64,000 nt of DNA from Salvia splendens (GCF_004379255.2 NC_056033.1:8040172-8104171); one strand, 5' to 3'. Shown: positions 20,198 through 32,963, counted from the stretch's first letter. Translations and numbers: made by a program. Notes: generated by a model from the letters alone, not told the origin.

Positions 20198-23100
20198 TTG
20201 GCTGCAGGTATCGATGTTCTTGTGAAGGCAGGGACATTGAAAAAATACCAAAGCAAGCAGTCAAAGAAGAATAAAAAGCAGAGAGGTGCGAACTGCGCTC
20301 CTCAGGATCCGAAAAGGCAGCCGGATCCCGAAGACGATGACGAGCCGCAATATGATGGAGTAATCCAGACTATCGACGCTCTCCCTGCCGGGAAGACCAA
20401 GTCGTCCCTGAAGTCAGAGCGCAGAGGCTCCAATCGAGAGGAGCCAACGCATAAAAGGCTGAAGCAGGACGAAGTGATTACGTTCTCGGATGCTGATCCC
20501 GTCCCGGCCATCTCTCCTCACCAAGACGCCATTGTCATCCAAGCCGGAGTGGCAAACAAACTAATCCACAGGGTGTTTGTGGATACAGGAGCGTCGGTTA
20601 GCATTCTTTTTAAAGAGTGCTTCGACAAACTAGAAGTGGACCCAGCTCGGCTCAGTCCGGCTCCGCTTCCCCTGAAGAGCTTCGCCCAGGAGGACACCCG
20701 CCCTGAAGGTATTATCAGCCTTCCGATCACGGTGGGGAAAGCGCCTACTAGCTCCAGTACGATGATTGAGTTCTTTGTGGTAAAAGCTCGGTCTCCGTAC
20801 AACATCATCCTGGGAAGAGACTGGCTCAACGCAGTTCGGGCCGTTTGCTCTACTTATCATCTCACCATCAAGCTCCCCACTAAAGGGGGGATAGCGGTCA
20901 TCCGAGGTGATCAAAAGAGAGCAAAAGAGTGTCTGCAGATTGCGCTTAAAAGTGCCGAGCAATCAGATCGGCATCATCAAGCATAGCAATCACAGCAGCC
21001 GGAGTCAGAGGCAAGCGAAATTACCGAAGTCACACCAGAGCCGAACTCAATGACCGTTCAGTTATACGAAGATGATCCATCCAGAACGGTCAAGATCGGT
21101 TTCGCGGGAACGCCTCTACTCCGAGAAAAGACCATCCAGCTCCTCAAGGAGTACAAAGATGTCTTTGCATGGTCTCCGTTGGACATGACCGGAGTGCCCT
21201 CTGAGGTAATCACTCATCGGTTAAATATTGATCCATCAGTCCGGCCTATAAAACAGAAGCAAAGACTCTTTGCGACAGAAAGAAATCAAGTCATCCATGA
21301 CGAAGTCCGCCAATTACTGAGAGCGGATGTGTTATTCGAAGTGAAGTATCCTTCGTGGGTGGCCAATCCTGTCATGATCAAGAAAAAGGAAGGAGGATGG
21401 CGGATGTGCATAGATTTCACCGATCTAAATAAGCACTGTCCCAAAGATTGCTATCCCCTTCCGAACATAGATAAAAAAGTAGAAGCTTTGATCGGCTTCG
21501 AAATTTTCTGTTTTCTTGATTTATACAAAGGCTACCACCAAGTCTTAATGGATGAGATTGACGCTTCAAAAACGGCCTTCATTACTGATTTCGGCATTTT
21601 CGCTTATAAAAAGATGCCATTCGGTTTAAAGAATGTCGGAGCCACTTATCAAAGGATGGTAGACAAGCTTTTTCGGCACCTGATTGGAAAGGAGGTCGAA
21701 GTGTATGTTGACGATATAGTCGTCAAAAGCAAAAGCACTTCGGAGTACGAGCACAACCTCAAGTCCACTCTCAACGTGCTCAAGAAAGCCAACCTCAAAC
21801 TTAATCCCCAAAAGTGTACCTTTTTGGTAGATTCGGGAAAGTTTCTGGGTTGTTGGGTTTCAAAGGACGGACTCAAGGCAAACCCCTCAAAAGTTCAAGT
21901 CGTTCAGAACATGGCAATGCCGAAGTCCATACATGACGTGCAAAGGCTAACCGGATGTCTAGCCGCACTGAATCGATTCCTTTCCCAAGCAGCCGAAAAG
22001 CAACTGCCGTTCTTCAAGGTGTTGAAAAAGGCACCAAAGTTCGAGTGGGGAGCCGAGCAGAAAAAGGCCTTTGACGAGCTCAAAAGTTACCTAGCCGAGC
22101 TTCCTATTCTCTCTGCTCCAACCGAAGCCGAAGTAATTTTCTTATACTTAGCGGCATCGGATCAAACCATCAGCGCGGTGCTTGTACGAGAAGAAGGCCT
22201 AAAGCAGCTTCCCATCTATTTTACAAGCCGAGCATTAAGAGGTCCAGAAACCAGGTATCAACCTCTGGAAAAGATTGCTCTGGCATTAGTAAATGCAGCA
22301 AGGAGACTGCGGCCATACTTCTATGCTCACAAGGTATGCGTCTTAACTGATCTGCCACTTCGGCAAGTGTTGACCAAACCAGAAGCATCAGGCAGAATCG
22401 CCAAGTGGGCTGTAGAGTTGGGAGAGCACACAATTGAATATCTACCTCGGAAAGCCATCAAGGGACAAGCCTTGGCAGATTTTCTTGCAGAAGCAAAGTT
22501 CGATCAAGCAATTCCTGTTATTGCCGAACAGAAGAATTCTGCCAATGCCGAGCTAGCACAGCCCTTGGAATCCGAAGTAGAGCCGCCGGACTGCTGGAGC
22601 GGATTCGTAGATGGAGCTTCAAACAAAATGGGAAGTGGAGCTGGTATTTTACTTGTCGCTCCCGACGGACACGAGGTAACCTACTCACTTCGGTTTCTAT
22701 TCCCCACTACTAATAATGAAGCCGAGTACGAAGCCCTCCTGGCCGGACTCCAGTTAGCGCAAAGTCTGCTCGTCAAATCTCTCAAAGTCCATTGTGATTC
22801 ACAAGTCATAGTAAATCACATGTTGGGTACAAGTGAAGCTCGTGACGAGAGAATGAAGAAGTATTTGGACAAAGCGCAAAACATCAGCCGAAGTTTCTCC
22901 TATTTTCGGATAATCCGCATTCCCAGAGCGGAAAATAGCCGAGCAGATACCTTAAGTAAGTTGGCCTCAGATCCGAGCTCAAAGGTGGAAGAATTAATGC
23001 ATCGAAGCATTGATGAAGCCGAGGTACATTCAGTATCCAGCTCGCCGAACTGGATGACGCCGATCTTGCGGTATCTGGATCAAGGACAATTGCCCGAGGA

Positions 23101-24283
23101 TAAGAGAGAAGCTCGGAAGATCACGTGCCGAGCACTTCGGTACGAACTTCATGAAGGAGTCCTCTTTAGAAAGTCTTACCTCCAGCCGTTGTTGCGGTGC
23201 GTAGGACCAGAAGAGACGGACTACATCCTCAGAGAAGTTCATGAAGGATCGTGCGGTAGCCACATCGGAGCCAGAGCTTTAGCTACAAAAGTTCTGAGAT
23301 GGGGTTATTATTGGCCAACCATGGTACAAGAGGCAGTGCAGCTCGTCAAGAAGTGTACGAAGTGCCAAATTCATGCAAATGTCCCAAGGATGCCGCAGAC
23401 CGATCTATACACTATGCAAAGCCCTTGGCCTTTCATGCAATGGGGCATAGACATAGTGGGACCACTTCCTCAAGCTCCTCGGCAAATGAAATTCCTTATC
23501 GTTGCCGTGGACTACTTCACGAAGTGGGTGGAGGCTGAACCATTAGCTACGATAACGAGCTCAAAGGCATTGGACTTCGTCTGGAAGAACATAGTGTGCC
23601 GATTTGGCATACCCCACATCCTCATCTCGGATAATGGGACTCAGTTCACCGACAAGACGTTCAAGAATTGGTGCCAAGAGCTGAACATTCAACAGCGGTT
23701 CACTTCGGTCTCCCATCCCCAAGCAAACGGACAAACGGAAGTAACGAACCGGATTCTGGTGAAAGGGTTAAAAGCTCGGTTAGAACAAGCCAAAGGACAA
23801 TGGGTAGAAAATCTCCCTCAAGTCCTATGGTCCTACCGAACTACACCCAAAACCTCCAACGGTGAAACTCCGTATAGTCTGGTGTACGGCACTGAAGCCG
23901 TAATTCCGGTGGAGATCGGCGTACCCAGTCCCCGAACTCTAAATTTCTCCTCAGAAATGAATGACGACGGACTGAGAGCAGAACTAGATCTCGCCGAAGA
24001 AAGAAGAGAATTGGCGTGCATAAAAGCAGCCAAGTATAAGGAGCAAGTAGCCCGGTATTATAACCAAAGGGTGAAAAAGCTTCAATTTCAAGTGGGAGAT
24101 CTCGTCTTGAGAAACAACGAAGTAAGCCGAGCAGAAAAGCTGGGCAAACTCGAACCCACATGGGAGGGTCCATATCGGGTGTCAGAAGTCCTCGGCAAAG
24201 GGTCTTATAAATTGACTCACATGTCAGGAGAACAAGTACCCCGAACATGGCACATCTCCAACCTCAAGAAGTTCCACTTGTAA
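20198..24283 (+). pseudogene. Tat-type gag(partial)-pro-pol with one in-frame UAG
   Basis: One reading frame runs from the junction at 20198 to 24283 with a single TAG at 20984-20986. The 5' part is the gag end and protease (VFVDTGASVSILFKE near 20570). After the TAG come, counted from the ATG at 21050, reverse transcriptase (YVDDIVVKS about residue 218), RNase H (about 365-490), an archaeal-type second RNase H (FVDGASNKMGSGAGI about 519), integrase zinc finger (HxnH, CTKCQIH about 770), the integrase D, D, E core (WGIDIVGP, SDNGTQF, NGQTEV) and a C-terminal LEPTWEGPYRV region. The gag N-terminus is missing through the rearrangement. The TAG is followed by CAATCA; see findings. Confidence 0.9.
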
Positions 24284-24528
24284 GAGACAGTCCGGTCAGT
24301 CCGTCTCGTGTCTAGTTCGGTCATAGGGGTATATGTTTTTATTTGTTTGTTTCTTACTTGCACCTTTTACTTGTCGTTTTTTAAAAAAAAGTTTAAAGTT
24401 TTTTTTCTTTCATCTTTTTCATTTTTTCTCTGTGTTTTGTCTCTATGTGCTTGTCGTCTCTTACAAATGGTACCAAGGTATATCGTTCTTTAAAGACTGA
24501 TCCCCTTTTTAGATCGATTATTAAAGAC

Positions 24529-25180
24529 TATTGTGAGTCCAAGCTTCTAAGGAAGATATAAGACCACAATTCAGCTTAACAAGCAGTCCGTCTGAAACGA
24601 ACTGCAATAAGCCAACGATTGTGAGTCCAAGCTTCCAAGGAGGATACAAGACCACAATTCAGCTTAACAAGCACTTCGTCTGAAACGAACTGCATTAAGC
24701 CAACGATTGTGAGTCCAAGCTTCTCAGGAAGATACAAGACCACAATTCGGCTTAAGAAATAAGCACTTCGTCTGAAACGAACTGCAATAAGGGAAAGTCC
24801 GATCCACGCGATAAACCTCGCCGAATTAGGACGACCAAGTTCGGTCAAAGAAGTTTACCTCATAAGACCGAGGACGACCATGTCTAGTCAAAGAGGTTTA
24901 CTGCATAAGACCACTTCGGTTAACTGGGAAAGTCCGATCCACGCGATAAAACTCGCCGAATTAGGACAAGGGAAAGTTCGATCCCGGCGACAAAAATCGC
25001 CAAATTAGAACACAAACCAAGTCCGGTCAAAGATGTTTATTTCATCAGACCAAAGACGAGTCCGGTCAAAGATGTTTATTTCATCAGACCAAGGACCAAG
25101 TCCGGTCAAAGAAGTTTACTTCATAAGACCAAGGACCAAGTCCGGTCAAAGAAGTTTACTTCATAAGACCGAGGACAAGT
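24529..25180 (+). repeat. Tandem repeat region downstream of Tat pol
   Basis: About three copies of a roughly 90-bp unit (GTGAGTCCAAGCTTC ... TCTGAAACGAACTGC) cover 24529-24790. Units with AAAGTCCGATCCACGCGATA follow, then four copies of a 39-bp-type unit (TCCGGTCAAAGATGTTTATT) at about 25018-25175. The same units recur inverted in the element at 32344-35226, where the 39-bp unit is amplified. Confidence 0.75.
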
Positions 25181-25311
25181 ACGATGAAATTTTTTCGCTA
25201 AGCTGTAAATACAGTGTTAGAAGCGAAAACAAAATTTCATTTTTCAAATCTTGTTCGGCATACAACTCCGCTACCCTACAAAATGGCGTTACGCTATTAC
25301 AAAGGACTATT

Positions 25312-28165
25312 CTACTGTCCAGGGTTGCTGAAGTTAAGCCACCTATCTGCAAAATCCTCTGGAAGCCGAGTTCGGTTGTTCCGAGCAGATGAAGAATAAG
25401 CAGGTCGACGAGATGCTATCCTCGACCCAACGCCTCTTCCCCGAGCCCGAGAAGTCCTAACACCTCGGCGATGAAGAGTCTCTGCAATAAGCATCCGCTG
25501 ATCTTGCTCGCTCATAGTCACAACTCCTCGGCGAATTTCAGTCCGTCCCTGTCTTGACGATTCCGGCTGCTCCTGAGCCCGTTCTCGTCTTGACGTTTCC
25601 GGCTGTTCCGGAGTTCGTTGTTGACTGGTAGTAGGATTTTGAACAAGGGAACCAGAGGCTTGATCTGGAGTGCGAGCATCTGTTGGCGGGAAATGCCTAA
25701 GGAATCTCCCGATTGAGGGACGCCGGGAAAGAATGATGTCGTACCGAGAAGCCCAGCGCCGCAATGATTTCACAACTTGTTGGCAAGCCGAGCTCTCCAG
25801 CGCATTGTTCCTCCGGAGTACATGATATTCCTCCCACAGTTCGTCAACTCGACTCTGAACATCTGATATGGTCATTCCCCCGCGCACACGGATGTAATCC
25901 TCGTACGCAGTCCTCTCAGCAATGGTCGTATTCAGCTCGGCCTCCAGATCCTTCTTATCGGACTCTAAGTCCTTATTATCGGCCTCCAGCTTCACTAAAC
26001 GAGCCAGAAGCTCGTCATTCTTCGTCTGATCGGCTATAGCTCTTTTCTCAGCTTCGTCTAAAGCCGAAGAGTACAGCCGTTTCCAGTGAAGTATCTCCAT
26101 CTCCTTGAGTACAAAGCAGCTATATTAGTTCGGCAGCTGTACCGAGCAGATAGTAAAATACAACAGGAATAAAGGCGAGTACGAAAAGCTATACGAAGAC
26201 AAGTGTAGAGAATTTTTCATTCACAAGGAAAAGTTTTTACACTAGGAGGGCTTCAAGGCCATTTTACAAGGAAGAAACTAGACTAAGAGAAGGGAGACGA
26301 AATCATACTCCGCCAGCTTCGTCTCCGGCTCCTTGGTCTGGTTCAGCTTCTTTCTCCTGAGCTACCTCAGCCTCGGCCTCGCATCCTGCCGGCCTCGCCT
26401 CCGCCTCCTGATCGGCTTCCTTCTCCGGATGCCCGGCCCGCTCGACTTCGGCCTCCAGCTCCAGCGACTCGGCCTCACCCTCTCCGTTGTAAGTCGAGGC
26501 GGGTGAAACGGGTCCCACGGAGGCAAAGATAGCCTCCAGGTTCTCGTCCCGATCAGCTCGACAACTCCGGACTCGGTCTGCAGAAAGCAGGACCGAGGAT
26601 GAAGCGAGCTCCTCAAGGAGCGGCAGATTCTGAAGCCGAGCTGCTATCTCTCGGCTGTACAGAGGCAGCACGACGTCGGCCCCCTGCTCGCCCTTATCGG
26701 TAATTAGCCTTACCAGACTACCGACAAAGGCCGAGAACTGGCTGCTCAAAAAGAGTTTCTCCGTGTAAACACGGAGAGCCTCCCCCTGGGCAGCCACGGC
26801 GGCAGCCTCCTTCTGAGCCTCCCGGTGCTTCGTCTGCTCTTGCAGGATGATGAGCTGGTTTTTGGCTGACCGGGCTTCATCCTGAGCCGAGATCCTAGCA
26901 GCTCGGGCCCTCTCAAATTTGGCCTCAGCCTGTTCGGCCAGACTACGAGCAAGATGCAACTCCTTCTGCATCTCCTCGTAGTCGTGGGATGCTTTGGAGA
27001 GCTCCACGGAGACGAGCTTGGCTCTCTGAAGATGAACAAGGAAAAAACTCAACACAATGGCCATCAAAAAATGTGGAAAAGAAGCCAAGTCAGAAAGCTT
27101 ACCTCCACAAAATTCGTCGGCCATTGAAAAGCCTCAGGGACGTGTTCCGGGATGTCTGCAACCACCTCGGAGATGACCAGGTCTTTCCCCGGCACTCTTG
27201 GGGACTCATGAAATTTCCCCTTCCCTTTAGCCGAACACTGCTCCGGCTCTTTCGGATCCGAAGAAGAGGTTTTTTGCCTCTTCGGATTCTTCTCGGCTTC
27301 AGACGCCGAGCGAGGGGCTCTCTGCCTCTCCGGCTCCACAAGCTCGGAGGACTTTCGGATAGCCTTATTCAACATGTACACTGCCAAAAAGCAAGAAAGC
27401 CAGGTTAGTTTTCTTCGTTAAAGCAGTAGAGCATAAAGATAAAGAGAAATCCTCACCCTCGGCCTCTTCGTCCGAAGACGAGATGTCGAACACGACGTCG
27501 CCCTTGACGAGCTCAGACTCCGTGTATTGTTTCCTAACTATGGGAATCTTGTTGAGCTCGCCATCGAGCTCGTCCAACGGTTCAGGCCGAGGATGACGGA
27601 TAACGGACTTCGGCCCTCTCCAGGGAAAACTAGGAGCCGCGGTCCTATCATAGTAGAAGAAGCGGTTTTGCCACTTCGGCCACTTCGTTTTACAAAAGGC
27701 CCTAAAGGGCTGTACAGGGATCAAGTAAAACCAAGACCCCTTCCTCTTAAATTGAAAGAATTTAAGGATCGCCTTCAAAGACAAATCCCTTCCTAACCTA
27801 CGGAGTTCGGCAGCAAAGGCCGACAAGTGCCTCCAAGAGTTCGGAGTCACCTGGCCTAAAGGAAGCTGAAAAAAATCTAGTAAATCTATAAAGGCAGAAG
27901 GGAGGGGGAAACGAAGCCCGCATTCTAAGCAGGCCTCGTACACGGTGGCGTAACCCTCCGGCGGGGAGTCAGCCCTATGATCACCGTCAGGTACCACCGC
28001 CTTCCCCCCAGGAAAAAAGTATTTTTTGGGTAGGGACATCACAGTATCCTTACTCAAAATACTATGGAAATACTCTACGGTCTTCTCCCCGGACTCTTTC
28101 CGGCCAGAAGACCCCTTACCGCCTCTCCTAACGCTACCCGACTCCGAAGAAGAAGAAGAAGACAT
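25312..28165 (-). CDS. Antisense, spliced extra gene of the Tat element (Transposase_28-like)
   Basis: Read on the opposite strand to pol. The likely start is ATG at 28165 (MSSSSSSESGSVRRGGKGSS). Exons inferred: 28165-27457, 27380-27103, 27025-26309 and about 26103-25312, all with GT-AG junctions and compatible phases. Exon 1 carries LRFPLPSAFIDLLDFFQLPLGQVTPNSWR, written here as LRFPLPSAFIDLL and LGQVTPNSW, typical of the plant 'putative gypsy type transposon' domain (Transposase_28). Exon 2 is basic and proline-rich. Exons 3 and 4 are long Glu/Ala/Lys coiled coils. Tat-lineage elements such as Grande are known to carry antisense ORFs of unknown function at this place. It belongs to the element, not to the host. 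The exact splice sites are inference. Confidence 0.7.
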
Positions 28166-28500
28166 TTTTCTTACTTTTTGAAGGTGAAGAAAGTCTGAAG
28201 AAATTCTTGAAAGCGGAGAGAGAATCTTCGCAAGAAAGAGAGAGTGCAGAAGAAGCAGTTGCAAAAGTGCTTCAATGATGAAGAAAGGAGGTATTTATCA
28301 GATTCGGCGAAGATTTCAAAATCGTCGCACCGTTTCGAATCCCACCTTTTCAGGATTCAACGGCCGGATTTTACTGTCGCATTTAATGCAGTCACGCGCA
28401 AGGCACGTCCCCTGACATCAGCCTCCCCCTTGCCTTTATCCAGAATGCCGAAGTGACTCACTTCTCCGAAGTGATTCACTTCGCCCTTCGGGGGGGGTAG

Positions 28501-29206
28501 TGATGGGGTGCGTACTAAACAAGCCCAACAGCAATGACGGCCCATCAGCCCAAAGCCCAAGGAAGAGTATGAGTTCGGCATTACCAAAGAGTTCGGCCTC
28601 AGCCTACAGCTCGGTAAAAGCCAACCTATCAAGCTCTACTCTCAGATCGGCAACCAAAGCAGGAGTATGAGTTCGGCATTACCAAAGAGTTCGGCCTCAG
28701 CCTACAGCTCGGTAAAAGCCAACCAATCAAGCTCTGCTCTCAGGTCGGCATCAAGCTCTACTCAAAGATCGGCAACCAAAGCAGTTCGGTCTCAGTATTC
28801 GACCGAACAAGGAGTTAGTGGACCCATACAGGATGTCCAACACACCCACTACCACGTGGTGTCAACTCAGGCCACGATCGTAGGCCATGACCTACGCTAC
28901 ATCCACGATCTTAGGCCATGACCTACACGACATCCACGACTTAGGGTGGAGATGCAAGCCACGATCTTAGTTCCATATATAAATAGAACTTAGATCTGAT
29001 ATGGGGAGGTTAGAATCTCTCTAGAGAAAAAATCATATAGCAAGTCTGTGTTGTAAGCTGTAATTCGCAGATCAAGCAATACAAACCTGCCCCCATTTCT
29101 CCCCGTGGACGTAGATTTACCTCAGTAAATCGAACCACGTAAAATTTCCGTGTCGTAATTTATTTTTACGAGCATTCATCATCATCAATAATTCGCGGAT
29201 TCATCA
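28501..29206 (+). repeat. 3' LTR of the Tat element
   Basis: 706 bp, preceded by a TTCGGGGGGGGTAG purine tract and followed by AATAA (29207-29211), which matches the left target duplication at 18566-18570. Confidence 0.9.
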
Positions 29207-30127
29207 AATAAGATTAAGATTATGATGGTGTCATATATCACCAAAGCCACCTCTGTCTGCTATCTAAGGAAAAATGGGAAAAGGAGACAGTTTATTAGGG
29301 TGTGTTTGGAACATGGAATTGGAGCTATGGAAATAGAATTCGAGCCTCCAATTTCAATTCCATTGTTGGTATCTCAAAAATGTAGTAAAGAATTAGAATT
29401 GAATTATAATTTCAAGTTTTACAATTCCATGATTTGAATTTCATATCAAAAGTAGAAAATTGAAATTTCAAATAGTCATAAAATTAGATAGCTTCACTAT
29501 ATACTCACTACACACATTTCACACACACTCTATACACACACATTTCACACACTACACAAACTACACACATTTCACACACTACACACACTACACACATTTC
29601 ACGCACTACACATATTTCACACACTACACACGTTTAATGCACTACACAAATTTCACACACTACACACATTTCACACACTACACAAATTTGGGTATAGTGT
29701 GTGTGTTTTGGGTATAGTGTGCGTAGTGTGTGTATTTTGAGTAAAATTTGTGTTGTGTGTGTATTTTGTGTGTAGTATATGTATTTTTTGTATAGGGTAT
29801 GTAGTGTGTTTATTTTGTGTATAACATGTGTGTATAGTGTGCAATGTGTGGAGTGCTTTTTTTTATAGTGTGTGCAGTGTGTGTATATTGTGTGCATTGA
29901 ATGTATTTTGTGTATAATGTGCGTAGTGTGTGTATATTGCATGCAGTGTGTGTATTTTGTGTATAGTGTGTGTGGGGTGTGTGAAGTGTGTGTATGTGTG
30001 TATAGTATGTGTATTTTGTGTGAAGTATGTGTGAGTGTGTATATTTTATATGTATTGTGTACAAATTGTTCAAATCCAATTTTATAAAATTCTAATTTCA
30101 ATTCAATTCCAATTATATGTAACAAAC
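29207..30127. repeat. 921-bp flank block, copy 2, with fold-back element
   Basis: Same sequence as 19277-20197. Here it continues into unique DNA (GAAATAAGTC...), so this is the natural host position. It holds the second copy of the CACACTA/TAGTGTG fold-back element at 29299-30127. Confidence 0.9.
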
Positions 30128-30443
30128 GAAATAAGTCTTATTGTTTTTATGTGGAGACATGTCATTATCACCCTTAGTGGAGCTAGATTCTAGAAGCTTG
30201 TTAAGTCACTTTCAAGTTTAGTTAAACACACCTATCCAATAACATGGCATTATTTTAATGTTGATATGTGGATGAAACTTGAGAGGTTTGAAAATGTTGT
30301 TAGCACAACATTCCTTTTGTTCCACAAACCGCCCCAAAAGACTTGGTTTACACTGTACTGTACCCTTTTAAGATATGTACTCTTTACTTCAATGTCTTAA
30401 ATTTATAGCTAAACTCTTGTTTATTAGAATCTCGGCTAAAACT

Positions 30444-30527
30444 CATTCTTGAAAGATGTGTGGTTGGTTACATATAAAATTTTATCATTCTTGAAAGATG
30501 TGTGGTTGGTTACATATAAAATTTTAT
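30444..30527. repeat. 42-bp perfect tandem duplication
   Basis: Two head-to-tail identical copies, 30444-30485 and 30486-30527, beginning CATTCTTGAAAGATGTGTGG. Confidence 0.85.
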
Positions 30528-31435
30528 TTTAGGAGATTAATTAGAATTTAACGCATATGATGAGTTACAATATTATTGATTAATTTGGGTATATAAAGCA
30601 TCATCCTATTCCTAGGAACATTTTAACACCAGAAATGATAGCTAGTTCCACTATGTTTGTGTTGGCGGCTGCGTTCACATTGAATACTCACTCCAAAATG
30701 ATTCAATTTTTGGACACATTTTGCTAAAATAAAAGAAGACAACTTTGCATGCTTCATGCACTGATTTCGGACATCAGGAGCTTCCCCAGATTTTCATGTC
30801 AAGACTAGATCTTTTGAATTTCAAGTTCGAGATTTTGATAAGCTAGCTAATTATTTTTCTGAGTATAGTTTTATTTGATGAGGTGGTTTATGAGCAATTC
30901 AAATAAAATGGAGTATCGTATCGATTACTTTGTGATTTTGTAATTAAAAATTATAAAGAGAAATTGGGTTAGTGGCTCCGCAGCTGACGTCATCAAAGAA
31001 ACGTTTCATGTTTCTTGTGTGTGCGACATATTTGAGCTGGTTTAGACTATAATTTTTTTTTGGAAGCTTGTTGTGCAAGATCCATATTTTATGTGAAAGT
31101 ATTAAATATTTATATTTTATAGTGAAGCAAGATTAGTGGTGTTTGAGAGGGCCTTTGGAAATGGGAAGGGGCAAAAGAAGCTAAACTACAACATGGAGAT
31201 TGCTCAACACAAAACATTTAGTCCCACAGATTTGATTTTCATGTATAATCAATTTATTCTTGGTGTTTTGACATAGACCTTGTAGCTAAAAGAACTGGAC
31301 GCCATGCCAGTTGACGAAAAATGTGACACCAAAATCTCACTTTAATTTAACCTTTTCAATCTCGACTATCGAGCTTAAATTTAGCGGAGAACACGTTTTT
31401 TAATAAATATATACACCTTGGAAATATGCGTGATC

Positions 31436-31675
31436 CGTTACTAACTTTTCTCAAGTTGTTTGCTAACTCATCAACGCAGTGACTTAAAAATGTCAACACG
31501 ATGGTAATGAAATGTCAACATAAGTTTAAGTTGATATTTTAATACATTGAGTAGACATTAATTTTTAAATGTCAACACAGATAAATGCTGACATTTTAAT
31601 GTAATCGTGTTGACATTTTTAATATAATACATTGAGGTAAGCAAGTTAGCAAATTAAGAAAAGTTATCATTATAA
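31436..31675. mobile_element. Probable MITE or fold-back element
   Basis: The left CTAACTTTTCTCAAG...TTTGCTAAC and the inverse of the right, ATAACTTTTCTTAATTTGCTAAC, are imperfect inverted repeats. TGTCAACAC-type motifs also appear inverted within. No clear target duplication is visible. Confidence 0.45.
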
Positions 31676-32343
31676 TGCACCTCTATTAATATATCGTTAC
31701 ATATAATATCGTGGTTAAAAAATGAAAATACAGAATTGGGGTGCCCTTTTAAATAAAATAAATAAATTTCTCCTAAAAAAAGTAACTAATCGTCTCAAGA
31801 GATAATGTCGTAAACATCCTTATAAATTTATTTTGCAGACAAACTTTAAAATGTGACACTGATATTTTTTTTTCTTTTTAAGTAAATTTCGGACAATTTC
31901 CATTATTTTGTCAAATTGTTGTGGACGTGACAGTCTAACGTGCAGCAAGTACATATTTGATGAAAAATAAAAAAAATCTGAAATTTACAAAAATGCTAAA
32001 ATTAATATTATATCACGTTTTTAAGTTTAAGGACCCCGGTAGAATAAAAAATCAAACCCTGGTTTTGTGTTTTTTTTTCTTTTTTTTTCAGTTGGTGTTG
32101 CCTTTAGTTGCAATATTTGGATTTATAACTTTATTTTCCTTTTTGTTTTGGAGCTATGTTCTGAACTCTTTTTTGCAGGCTCATGCCTTAATAGTTTAAT
32201 AGCACCGATTTATTTTCCATCGACACGCATGGATATGTGTTGCTGTTTATGAGAGTAATTTAGGTATATTTTTCATTTGTTTGTCTTGCCAAAGCAATAA
32301 TTGCAGGTATTCAAAATTAGGTTCTTTTTATAGTTAATATATC

Positions 32344-32963
32344 TGATGAATCCGCGAGTTTCTGATGTTAGTGAATGCAGGAAAATACAGATCACGACAC
32401 AAAGAATTTACGTGGTTCGATTTACTGAAGTAAATCTACGTCCACGGGAAGAAAAGAGGGCAGAGTTGTATTGCTTGATCTGTTTTCTACAGCTTACAAA
32501 TACAAACTTGCTATTTGATATTTTATCTCTAGAGAGCGAGAGAGAGAGTCCCCCCAATCTATCTGATCTAAGTTCTATTTATACATTGAACTAAGATCGT
32601 GGCTTGCATCACCACTAATGATGGTTGTGGATGTCGTGGAGGTCATGCGATCCTGCATGGGCCCACTATCCTGCATGAGTTAATGACTGCTTGACACCAC
32701 TAAATAGATCGTGGGTGTAGTGGAGATCGTGGAGGTTCTGACATGAGTTGACTATCTCCCAGTTCGGTCAAATACTGAGACCGAACTGCTGAACTATTGC
32801 CGAGCAGCTTTTGCCGGTCTGAGAGTAGAGCTTGATTGGTCGGCTTTTACCGAGCTGTAGGCTGGGGCCGAACTCTTTGGTAATGCCGATCTGATACTCT
32901 TCCTTGGGCTTTGGGCTGATGGGCCGTCACTGCTGTTGGGCTTGTTTAGTCCGTACTCCATCA
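32344..32963 (-). repeat. 3' LTR of the nonautonomous Tat element
   Basis: 620 bp. It lacks one 59-bp internal unit present in the 34548-35226 LTR; otherwise nearly the same. Confidence 0.88.

Larger units (their letters stand above)
18571..29206 (+). mobile_element. Ty3/gypsy retrotransposon of the Tat type with antisense gene, rearranged 5' side
   Basis: Both 706-bp LTRs start TGATGGGGTG and end GCGGATTCATCA. The polyprotein has a second RNase H-like domain between RNase H and integrase, and an extra antisense gene lies between pol and the 3' LTR; both are marks of the Tat lineage. AATAA flanks the outside (18566-18570 and 29207-29211). The 5' interior is abnormal: after the first LTR come AATAA and 921 bp of the right-hand host flank instead of the primer-binding site and gag start. 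The internal region only begins at 20198. A GGGGGGGG tract precedes the 3' LTR. Confidence 0.88.
30128..32338. other. Intergenic DNA, no gene recognised
   Basis: AT-rich and without coding signals that I trust. It contains a 42-bp tandem duplication and a small fold-back element, listed separately. ORFs at 31957-32252 have no recognisable motif. Confidence 0.4.

Noticed and set aside
19530..20264. Open frames with repeated THYTHFTHYT or CVYIVCI residues on both strands (also at 29460-30125)
   Set aside because: They are translations of the CACACTA/TAGTGTG low-complexity arms of a fold-back element, open only because stops are rare in such repeats.
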